NCBI GenBank assembly: GCA_964405975.1
Contig: CAYOPW010000065.1
Span: forward strand, 1-12,830
Length of the DNA: 12,830 nt
Reading direction: 5' to 3'
Source of the DNA: Hyphomicrobium_A sp964405975
GTDB lineage: Bacteria > Pseudomonadota > Alphaproteobacteria > Rhizobiales > Hyphomicrobiaceae
Positions 7,226 through 12,830 of the stretch are shown here, in pieces. The notes under the pieces are model-generated. The model was not told the DNA's origin. It saw only the letters and a list, made by a program, of their open reading frames with translations, and searched no databases. Within the stretch, counting starts at the first letter, position 1. Every line of letters begins with the position of its first letter. Position numbers and translations under genes: made by a program.

Positions 7226-8500
7226 ATGGCTGCTCACGAATCGACTTACGAGGCTAAGTCGCGATTTGGAAAGTGGATGGACGAGCGGCTGCCGATTGGC
7301 CGCCTCGTGCACGACCAGTTCGTCGATTTTCCCACGCCGCGCAATCTGAACTACCTTTGGACGTTTGGCGGCATCCTCTCCTTCATTCTTGTGGCGCAGA
7401 TCATGACGGGCATCGTGCTTGCCATGCACTACCAGCCAAGCGCCGCCGAAGCCTTCAATTCCATCCAGCGCGTCGAACGCGACGTGAACTACGGCTGGTT
7501 GTTGCGCCCCCTGCACGCAGTAGGGGGGTCGATGTTCTTCCTCGCCGCCTACATCCACATCTTCCGCGGTCTCTATTACGGCTCCTACAAGGCGCCGCGC
7601 GAGATTCTTTGGATCATCGGCGTTCTCATCTTCGTCGCGATGATAGCGACCGCTTTCTTAGGCTACTCGCTTCCCTGGGGGCAGATGAGTTTCTGGGCTG
7701 TCACCGTCATCACCAATTTGTTCTCTTCCTTCGATGAATTGGTTTCGGGGCTCGGCACGTCCATCGTGCATTGGCTATGGGGCGGCTATTCGGTGACCGG
7801 CGTCACGCTGACCCGCTTCTTCAGCTTGCATTATCTGCTCCCCTTCGTGATTGCAGGCCTCGTGGGCATGCACATTTGGGCGCTTCACGTCGTGGGCCAG
7901 AACAGTCCGACCGGCCTCGACATTAAGACGAAATCTGACGCGGTCGCCTTTTACCCATTTGCCACATCGAAGGACGCAGTAGGGATGTTTGCTTTCCTGA
8001 TCGTGTTCCTCTGGTTTGTATTCTTCTTGCCTGACTATCTCGGCCACGCTGACAACTACATCCCCGCTGACCCATTAGTGACGCCAACCCACATCGTGCC
8101 CGAGTGGTACTTCTTGCCCTTTTACGCAATCTTGCGCGCCATTCCCTCCAAGCTGCTTGGCGTCATCGCTATTTTCGGATCCCTCGGCGTCTTGCTGATC
8201 TTACCGTGGCTCGATACGAGCCTGGTGCGCTCCGCAAAATACCGGCCCATCTACAAGTGGTTTTTCTGGCTGTTCGTATTCGCTTGCCTAGCGCTTGGTT
8301 ATCTGGGCTCCAAGCCGGCGGAAGGGGCCTACATCTTTTGGGCTCGCGTCTTTACAATCTACTATTTTGCCCATTTCCTGATCGTGTTGCCGGTGCTTGG
8401 TCTGATTGAGAGACCAAAAAAATTGCCAGGCTCGATTACCGAGGATGTATTAGGCTCGGAGGGCTCGGCCGGTGCGGCAGCCGCTGGAAAAAAGGGCTGA
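7226..8500 (+). CDS. petB: Cytochrome b subunit of the bc1 complex
   Basis: Cytochrome b is the membrane core of the bc1 complex. It holds hemes bL and bH and the quinol oxidation (Qo) and quinone reduction (Qi) sites. The 424 residues contain eight or so hydrophobic helices. Heme ligands are His97 and His111 in helix B and His202 and His216 in helix D, with the usual 13-residue spacing. The Qo-site motif PEWY is at 292-295 and GYSLPWGQMSFWA (146-158) forms the cd region. ATG 7226 follows GAGG at 7218-7221. The C-terminus ends in a short Gly/Ala/Ser tail (about 410-424) likely to be cytoplasmic. It is a separate gene and is not fused to cytochrome c1 as in Bradyrhizobium fbcH, although only 13 bases separate the two. 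Confidence 0.97.
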   Translation: MAAHESTYEAKSRFGKWMDERLPIGRLVHDQFVDFPTPRNLNYLWTFGGILSFILVAQIMTGIVLAMHYQPSAAEAFNSIQRVERDVNYGWLLRPLHAVGGSMFFLAAYIHIFRGLYYGSYKAPREILWIIGVLIFVAMIATAFLGYSLPWGQMSFWAVTVITNLFSSFDELVSGLGTSIVHWLWGGYSVTGVTLTRFFSLHYLLPFVIAGLVGMHIWALHVVGQNSPTGLDIKTKSDAVAFYPFATSKDAVGMFAFLIVFLWFVFFLPDYLGHADNYIPADPLVTPTHIVPEWYFLPFYAILRAIPSKLLGVIAIFGSLGVLLILPWLDTSLVRSAKYRPIYKWFFWLFVFACLALGYLGSKPAEGAYIFWARVFTIYYFAHFLIVLPVLGLIERPKKLPGSITEDVLGSEGSAGAAAAGKKG

Positions 8501-8513
8501 GGGGGCGCAACCT

Positions 8514-9398
8514 ATGAAAAGACTCGTGGCGACGAGCGGTTTCGCGGCGATCATGGCGGTCGTGGCGTCCCTAACTGCTACAGGATTTGCGCATGCCGCA
8601 GATGAGCACGCCCCACAACACATTGAGCGTCTTGATTGGGCATCTGCAGGCATTGTCGGTCAATACGACAGGGCGCAACTGCAGCGCGGCTTCCAGGTGT
8701 TCCAGCAAGTCTGCACAGCCTGCCACGGCCTGAAGTACGTCCGCTTCCGGAATCTTTCCGAGCCCGGCGGACCTCAGTTTCCCGTTGAAGCCGTAAAAGC
8801 TCTTGCTGCTTCTTGGCCATATCAAATTACCGATGGTCCGAATGAAGAAGGCAAGATGATTGAGCGCTTGCCGGACTTGGCCGATCCTATTGTCGGGCCC
8901 TACAAGAACGACAAGGAAGCACGCTCGGTGCAGGGCGGGGCACTACCACCTGATCTGTCGCTTATCGTTAGAGCGCGCACGGTGGAGAATCATGCGCCCT
9001 GGTACACACACTGGTTCTGGATGCTAGCCGACATCGTAACGGGCTATCAGGAAGCCGGTGCTGATTTTGTCTACGCAGTGCTGACCGGCTATCAAGAAGC
9101 GCCGGCCGGTGTCGATATGGCTGAAGGCATGTACTATAACGCTGCCTTTCCGGGGCATCAGATTGCGATGGTGCCGCCGCTTTCGAAGGATGTCTTTATC
9201 GAATATCAGGAGGACGCCGGTGCCACGGGCTCGCTGGATCAGAACGCGAAGGATGTGACGGCATTCCTCGCCTGGGCGGCCGACCCGAACCTCAATACGC
9301 GCAAGCGGCTCGGTTGGCAGGTTCTGCTATATCTCGTGATCACGACGCTGCTTCTTTACGGGGTCAAGAAGCGCATCTGGGCGCGGACCAAGCACTAA
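8514..9398 (+). CDS. petC: Cytochrome c1 subunit of the bc1 complex
   Basis: Cytochrome c1 accepts electrons from the Rieske centre and passes them to soluble or membrane cytochrome c in the periplasm. ATG 8514 follows a GAGGGGG run at 8499-8505 that overlaps the petB stop codon, which suggests translational coupling. The 294 residues start with a Sec signal peptide (1-28, cleavage after AHA). Heme c is bound covalently at CTACH (67-71). Met219 in IAMVPPL is the likely sixth ligand. A single C-terminal helix (about 268-284) followed by KKRIWARTKH anchors the protein with its tail in the cytoplasm. TGYQEA occurs twice, 15 residues apart (176-181 and 191-196); the second is the family's conserved TGY segment. 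The longer frame starting at 8472 overlaps petB and lacks the signal peptide at its N-terminus, so it was not used. Confidence 0.96.
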   Translation: MKRLVATSGFAAIMAVVASLTATGFAHAADEHAPQHIERLDWASAGIVGQYDRAQLQRGFQVFQQVCTACHGLKYVRFRNLSEPGGPQFPVEAVKALAASWPYQITDGPNEEGKMIERLPDLADPIVGPYKNDKEARSVQGGALPPDLSLIVRARTVENHAPWYTHWFWMLADIVTGYQEAGADFVYAVLTGYQEAPAGVDMAEGMYYNAAFPGHQIAMVPPLSKDVFIEYQEDAGATGSLDQNAKDVTAFLAWAADPNLNTRKRLGWQVLLYLVITTLLLYGVKKRIWARTKH

Positions 9399-9500
9399 CT
9401 GCGAGCGCTCGTCGCTTCTGGCTTTTCGCTTTCCGCTGCTCGTGTGATATCGGCTCTGGCGCGCTCCCCTCAAGAAGAAGGGCGGCGAGGCAACGCGTCG

Positions 9501-9507
9501 AGGGAGG
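9501..9507 (+). promoter_or_regulatory. Ribosome binding site that decides the mtnP start
   Basis: AGGGAGG lies five bases before GTG 9513. The longer frame (from 9444) has no comparable site and adds an N-terminus unlike the family. Confidence 0.6.
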
Positions 9508-9512
9508 CCATA

Positions 9513-10385
9513 GTGTCCAAGTCCGTTTTGGGGATCGTTGGCGGCAGCGGCTTCTACAATCTGCCGGGGATCGCAAATCCACATTGGGAGAAGGTTTCAA
9601 CGCCTTGGGGTGAACCCTCCGACGAAATCTTATTTGCTGAGGTGGATGGGTTGCCGTTCCGGTTCCTGCCGCGACACGGGCGTGGTCATCGCCTATCGCC
9701 CACGCACATCAATTTTCGCGCGAACATCGACGCGCTAAAACGCGCAGGCGTCACCGATCTTGTCTCGATATCGGCCTGTGGTTCGTTGAAGGACCAATAT
9801 GCGCCTGGCCACTTTGTGCTGGTCGATCAGTTCATCGACCGCACGTTCGCGCGCGAGAAAAGCTTCTTCGGCGAGGGGTGTGTCGCGCATGTTTCAATGG
9901 CCCATCCCGTCAGCCCGCTTCTGGTTGAGGCGGTGTCGAAGGCCGCCAAGGCCGAGGACATCGACACATCGCTAGGCGGCACTTACCTCGCAATGGAGGG
10001 GCCGCAATTCTCAACGCGCGCTGAGTCCTTCCTCTACCGCAACTGGGGCTGCGACGTGATCGGAATGACCAACATGCCCGAAGCCAAGCTCGCTCGCGAG
10101 GCGGAGATCTGCTACGCGACTGTTGCCATGGTGACCGACTACGACTGCTGGCACGATGAGCACGCGCACGTCGACGTGGCCTCCGTCATAGCTGTCATGA
10201 AGGACAACACCGAAAAGGCGCAGCGACTCGTGCAGCGACTGGCCCGAGACTTCCCGCGCGAACACCCTGCCTGTCCTAACGGCTCTGACCGGGCGCTGGA
10301 CGTGGCTATCATCACACCGCCCGAAGCGCGCGATCAGGCAATCATGCAAAAACTCGATGCCGTTGCCGGGCGCGTGTTGGGCTAG
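9513..10385 (+). CDS. mtnP: S-methyl-5'-thioadenosine phosphorylase
   Basis: The enzyme splits methylthioadenosine, the by-product of polyamine and other AdoMet-dependent synthesis, with phosphate to adenine and 5-methylthioribose-1-phosphate. From GTG 9513 it has 290 residues, the usual MTAP length. Family marks are GIVGGSGFYNL near the N-terminus (7-17), PRHGRGHRLSP (53-63) for phosphate binding, INFRANIDALK (66-76), FVLVDQFIDRT (101-111), MEGPQFSTRAES (161-172), IGMTNMPEAKLAREAE (183-198), and DYDCWH (209-214). Ser and Asp residues at the purine site fit MTA over inosine. It follows petC after 114 bases in the same direction, with no clear terminator between, so it may be co-transcribed with petABC. 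Its product adenine is the substrate of Apt, encoded 1.7 kb downstream. A general purine nucleoside phosphorylase is the main alternative but is less likely. Confidence 0.93.
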   Translation: MSKSVLGIVGGSGFYNLPGIANPHWEKVSTPWGEPSDEILFAEVDGLPFRFLPRHGRGHRLSPTHINFRANIDALKRAGVTDLVSISACGSLKDQYAPGHFVLVDQFIDRTFAREKSFFGEGCVAHVSMAHPVSPLLVEAVSKAAKAEDIDTSLGGTYLAMEGPQFSTRAESFLYRNWGCDVIGMTNMPEAKLAREAEICYATVAMVTDYDCWHDEHAHVDVASVIAVMKDNTEKAQRLVQRLARDFPREHPACPNGSDRALDVAIITPPEARDQAIMQKLDAVAGRVLG

Positions 10386-10577
10386 GGCACTAACAAATGG
10401 CCCGTGATCCCGCACCTAGGTCCTGCTGCGCCCGGCAGCGCAATTGCGAGGCGGTTGAGCGCTTCATTGCGGCAAGTGCACGAAGCCCTTTGTGCCGGCT
10501 ATAGCTATCCCGTCGAATAGCGATAGGATCACCTTCAAATCGCTTGGAAATTCCCGTACGAACTGCAACACAACGCA
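10386..10577 (+). other. Spacer between mtnP and pip
   Basis: There is no gene here. A small GC hairpin (gctgc/gcagc around 10423-10440) lies after mtnP but lacks a T-run, so it is at best a weak terminator. A promoter for pip is expected here, but no good -35/-10 pair was seen. Confidence 0.4.
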
Positions 10578-11534
10578 ATGCCTGAGCAACTTCCATCCGA
10601 AGCGCCAATTCGCCCATTCGATGCGCGCATGCTCGATGTCGGCAATGGCCATTGGCTCTATGTGGAGGAAGTGGGCGTGCGCGGCGGCCTCCCGGCGCTG
10701 TTCCTGCACGGCGGGCCCGGCGGCGGATGCCAGCACGCGCATCGCTCTTTGTTTGATCCCAAGCGGGATTACGCATTGCTGTTCGATCAGCGAGGTGCGG
10801 GGCGCAGCCATCCTTATTTGTCGGTTGAGGCCAACACGACAGACCATCTGATCGCCGACATTGAGCGCATTCGCGCTCACTTCGGCATCGAGAAGTGGCT
10901 GCTGGTCGGCGGGTCTTGGGGTTCGACCTTGGCGCTCGCCTATGCGCAGCGCTTCCCTGAGCGCGTTAAAGGTGTCGTTTTGCGCGCTGTCTTCCTTGGC
11001 ACAAGACAGGAAACGCAGTGGGCCTTCGTGGAAGGCCCGAAGCTGTTTCGCCCCGAGCTCTTTGCCGGCTTCGTCTCCTTCCTCCCCGAAGGAGAGCGCT
11101 CCGATCCGCTTAGTTCGTATCTGCAACGTCTCGCAGATCCGGACCCTGATGTTCATCGGCCCGCGGCGTATATGTGGAATGCGTATGAGCGGGCGCTCTC
11201 GACGCTCAAACCAGGCACTATTCGATTGGATAGCGCATTGGGCTCTGAGGAACGGCTGCCACCGACGCCGTTCCTCGAAGCCCATTACATTCGCAACGAT
11301 TTCTTCCTCGCCCCCGGCCAGCTCTTAGCTGAGGCAGCCCGGCTCAAGGGCATTCCCGGCGTCATCGTGCAAGGGCGCTACGATTTGTTGTGCCCGCCTA
11401 AGAACGCCTACGCGCTGGCAGAGGTTTGGACAGAGTGCCGGTTGCAGATCATGGAGAACGCCGGGCACTGCATGAGCGAACCCGGCGTCGCGGAGGCGAT
11501 GGCTGAAGCCGTGCGTGCGCTGGCGCGGAGTTGA
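10578..11534 (+). CDS. pip: Proline iminopeptidase (alpha/beta hydrolase, family S33)
   Basis: The enzyme removes N-terminal proline from peptides in the cytosol. The 318 residues match the family length. The oxyanion-hole motif HGGPGGG is at 44-50, DQRGAGRSHP (70-79) follows as usual, and the nucleophile elbow GGSWGSTLALAY (111-122) carries Ser113. GRYDLLCPP (266-274) gives Asp269 and AGHCMSEP (295-302) gives His297, completing the triad. The usual final motif reads AGHSAFEP or similar; here Cys298 and Met299 replace the small residues, a mild variation. ATG 10578 fits homologue N-termini but has no visible ribosome binding site. The 192-base gap after mtnP suggests its own promoter, which I could not locate. 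It is convergent with the small membrane protein gene, 45 bases away. Confidence 0.9.
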   Translation: MPEQLPSEAPIRPFDARMLDVGNGHWLYVEEVGVRGGLPALFLHGGPGGGCQHAHRSLFDPKRDYALLFDQRGAGRSHPYLSVEANTTDHLIADIERIRAHFGIEKWLLVGGSWGSTLALAYAQRFPERVKGVVLRAVFLGTRQETQWAFVEGPKLFRPELFAGFVSFLPEGERSDPLSSYLQRLADPDPDVHRPAAYMWNAYERALSTLKPGTIRLDSALGSEERLPPTPFLEAHYIRNDFFLAPGQLLAEAARLKGIPGVIVQGRYDLLCPPKNAYALAEVWTECRLQIMENAGHCMSEPGVAEAMAEAVRALARS

Positions 11535-11579
11535 CTAGCGGGCTTCATGGCAGGTGGGGCATGCACCGCACGATCCCAC

Positions 11580-11975
11580 TCAATTCGGGAACTGGATCAG
11601 GATTTGCGTTTTGATGAGCCAGGGAAAGAGCATCTGCAACAGATCGCCTGCGAGCCACAACAGCACGCCGAGAATGAACAGCGCCGGTATGCCTGCGAAC
11701 ACCGCCTTGATGAAAAAGAACATCAGGTGGAGAAAGGGCACGTTGAACCGCGTTACCGCAGCCGGTACAGGATCAAGCAGAGGTGCATGTGGTTGCGCCT
11801 GCGCCTGAGCGCTAAAGCCGGGATCGGCAGCGCCAAAGCCGTGCGTCAAGGTGCTCGAGCGCGCCCGTGCCTCGCGTTCCCGGGCCTCCACCAAGCGCGC
11901 GTCGCGCTCACGCCGCAGCGTTCGCGGCAGATCATCGGGGTTCTCGTCTGCCATCAGCGAAAAATTCGTACTCAT
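11580..11975 (-). CDS. Small membrane protein of unknown function
   Basis: I do not recognise this 131-residue protein. A near-perfect ribosome binding site, AAAGGAGGT (complement of 11986-11994), lies 10 bases before ATG 11975; this is the main evidence that the gene is real. Residues 17-39 are strongly charged, rich in Arg and Glu, and probably helical. Residues 47-76 are rich in Ala, Gln and Pro and look flexible. Residues 79-120 are hydrophobic with Lys90 and Asp111 inside, giving one long or two short membrane segments (best about 92-110). The protein ends IKTQILIQFPN. Lys/Arg flanks suggest the N-terminus is cytoplasmic. It is convergent with pip and divergent from apt. The frame stays open upstream through the apt antisense, but that extension is not credible. 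A role beside the bc1 complex or salvage genes cannot be claimed from position alone. Confidence 0.7.
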   Translation of the reverse strand: MSTNFSLMADENPDDLPRTLRRERDARLVEAREREARARSSTLTHGFGAADPGFSAQAQAQPHAPLLDPVPAAVTRFNVPFLHLMFFFIKAVFAGIPALFILGVLLWLAGDLLQMLFPWLIKTQILIQFPN

Positions 11976-11985
11976 CTCGTTCTCG

Positions 11986-11994
11986 ACCTCCTTT
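11986..11994 (-). promoter_or_regulatory. Strong ribosome binding site of the small membrane protein gene
   Basis: AAAGGAGGT on the minus strand is close to the full anti-16S complement. The spacing to ATG 11975 is 10 bases, slightly long; no other start codon fits better. Confidence 0.6.
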
Positions 11995-12118
11995 GGGCCG
12001 CCGTCCACAATGTCCCCGGAGCCTGCTGGGTAGGGGCCGATTGCGCCGCCGAACCGGGCGATCGAATCCGCTACCCCGCGCACACTGATATTGCTATTTT
12101 GCGCCGCGAATTTGACGT

Positions 12119-12123
12119 GGAGG
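12119..12123 (+). promoter_or_regulatory. Ribosome binding site that decides the apt start
   Basis: GGAGG lies five bases before GTG 12129. A GTG at 12117 overlaps this site and so cannot be served by it. The ATG at 12127 is followed at once by TGA in its own frame. Confidence 0.6.
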
Positions 12124-12128
12124 CACAT

Positions 12129-12659
12129 GTGAACGATTTGCGGCGGCTGGTACGCACAATTCCTGATTATCCCAAGCCTGGAATCCAATTTCGGGACGTC
12201 ACAACCCTTATGAGCGACGCCGAAGGCTTCAGGGAAGCCATTGCAGGGCTGGCGAAGCCCTTCGCGGATGCGTCCATCGACGCGGTCGCTGGCATCGAAG
12301 CACGCGGCTTCATCGTCGGTGGGGCAGTGGCTGACCGTCTTGGTTGCGGCTTCATCCCCATTCGCAAGAAGGGCAAGCTGCCCTGGAAGACGATCGGCCA
12401 GGAATACACGCTGGAATACGGTGTCGATATTATCGAGATACACGAGGATGCCATTAAGGCGGGCGAGCGCATTCTTATCGTCGATGACCTGATTGCGACG
12501 GGGGGAACGGCGGAGGCGGCAGCCAAGCTCATCAGCCGTTCGGGTGGACTGGTGGCGGGTGCCGCATTCCTCGTCGACTTGCCGGAGCTGGGTGGCATAA
12601 ACGTTCTGCGCCGGCATGGCATTGCGACCCATGCGCTCATGGCATTCGAAGGACATTGA
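12129..12659 (+). CDS. apt: Adenine phosphoribosyltransferase
   Basis: Apt joins adenine and PRPP to form AMP and pyrophosphate in the cytosol, saving the adenine released by MtnP. From GTG 12129 it has 176 residues, a normal length. The N-terminus NDLRRLVRTIPDYPKPGIQF (2-21) with FRDVTTL is typical. GIEARGFIVG (55-64) and PIRKKGKLPWKT (77-88) form the flexible active-site loop region, and EYTLEYGVDIIEIHEDAI (92-109) is also a family mark. The PRPP-binding motif ILIVDDLIATGGTAEA is at 115-130. The upstream 369-codon extension of this frame runs antisense through the small membrane protein gene and is not coding. The 153-base divergent spacer before it must hold the promoters of both genes. 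Together with mtnP it suggests a local adenine-salvage group. Confidence 0.95.
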   Translation: MNDLRRLVRTIPDYPKPGIQFRDVTTLMSDAEGFREAIAGLAKPFADASIDAVAGIEARGFIVGGAVADRLGCGFIPIRKKGKLPWKTIGQEYTLEYGVDIIEIHEDAIKAGERILIVDDLIATGGTAEAAAKLISRSGGLVAGAAFLVDLPELGGINVLRRHGIATHALMAFEGH

Positions 12660-12775
12660 GTGGGATTGAGAGAACCAACTTTGCCGAGTGCAGATCTCCC
12701 TCAGTCGCCCTAACCACCGTCTCCACTCTTTGGCTCCTCGAGCAACACCACTGCGGGCGTGCGTTCCAGCGCAGC
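12660..12775. other. Right-edge spacer after apt
   Basis: There is no gene or clear terminator in these 116 bases. Confidence 0.4.
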
Positions 12776-12829
12776 GTCATGCCGGGTGACGCGAAGCGCA
12801 CCCCTTGTCATCCCGGACGGCGCGAAGCG
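12776..12829. repeat. Two copies of a short GC-rich repeat (REP-like)
   Basis: Copy one is at 12776-12798 and copy two at 12807-12829, 23 bases each with 19 identical, 31 bases from start to start. Both begin gtcat.ccgg and end cgcgaagcg. The second resembles the dispersed intergenic repeat of many alphaproteobacteria that reads tcatcccggacggcgcgaag. The window ends here, so the full element or array size is unknown. Confidence 0.6.
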
Positions 12830-12830
12830 G

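Noticed and set aside
6947..7558. 203-codon minus-strand frame across petA and petB
   Set aside because: It runs antisense to two clearly identified genes and has no independent support.
9039..9105. Internal duplication in petC (TGYQEA encoded twice, 45 bases apart)
   Set aside because: The second copy is the conserved TGY segment of cytochrome c1 and the first falls where relatives often have a YQEAG segment. Only six residues match, so chance similarity is enough.
9402..9411. Palindrome cgagcgctcg just after petC as a terminator
   Set aside because: The stem is too short and no T-run follows directly, so it is not supported as an intrinsic terminator.
10464..11285. 273-codon minus-strand frame across pip
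   Set aside because: It is antisense to an intact proline iminopeptidase with a full catalytic triad; no recognisable motifs or ribosome binding site.
11580..12656. Long minus-strand frame (358 codons) covering the apt antisense, and the mirror plus-strand frame from 11547 (370 codons) covering the small membrane protein antisense
   Set aside because: Each is a true gene extended through the antisense of its neighbour. Strong ribosome binding sites at 11986-11994 and 12119-12123 place the real starts at 11975 and 12129. The extensions match no family.

Overview
The window reads as ordinary chromosome of an alphaproteobacterium, most likely in or near the Hyphomicrobiales. This rests on protein style only: a short oxygen-dependent HemF, an alphaproteobacterial bc1 operon with separate cytochrome b and c1 genes, a two-domain ManC and an Omp25-like beta-barrel. 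No database search was possible. Coding regions are GC-rich and have clear GGAGG-type ribosome binding sites, three of them serving GTG starts. There is no transposase, integrase, CRISPR array, rRNA or tRNA that I can recognise.

Layout. 1-389: left edge, no convincing gene. 390-1366 (+): outer-membrane beta-barrel gene split by a frameshift near 623-644, lower in GC than the rest, followed by a strong intrinsic terminator (1429-1463). 1547-2983 (-): lone manC (mannose-1-phosphate guanylyltransferase / mannose-6-phosphate isomerase), with a promoter-like site and an inverted repeat in its leader. 3270-4196 (-): hemF. 4381-6246 (+): ABC exporter half-transporter, divergent from hemF. 6638-9398 (+): petABC operon for the cytochrome bc1 complex, behind a 391 bp spacer whose 3' part can fold into two hairpins. 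9513-10385 (+): mtnP. 10578-11534 (+): proline iminopeptidase-like hydrolase. 11580-11975 (-): small membrane protein that I do not recognise. 12129-12659 (+): apt. 12776-12829: two copies of a short GC-rich repeat at the right edge.

The genes mostly do housekeeping work: respiration (petABC), heme synthesis (hemF), adenine salvage (mtnP releases adenine from methylthioadenosine and apt converts it to AMP), peptide trimming, export and sugar-nucleotide supply for surface polysaccharide.

The most interesting observation is a scar not covered by any gene. Directly after the manC stop codon lies an in-frame relic of the last 11 conserved codons of hemF plus a stop. It is 29/33 identical to the real hemF end 1.76 kb away, and three of the four differences are synonymous. 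manC is therefore bracketed by direct repeats of the hemF 3' end. That pattern fits integration at a gene's 3' end, or recombination with a foreign hemF-linked segment, as the way manC arrived.
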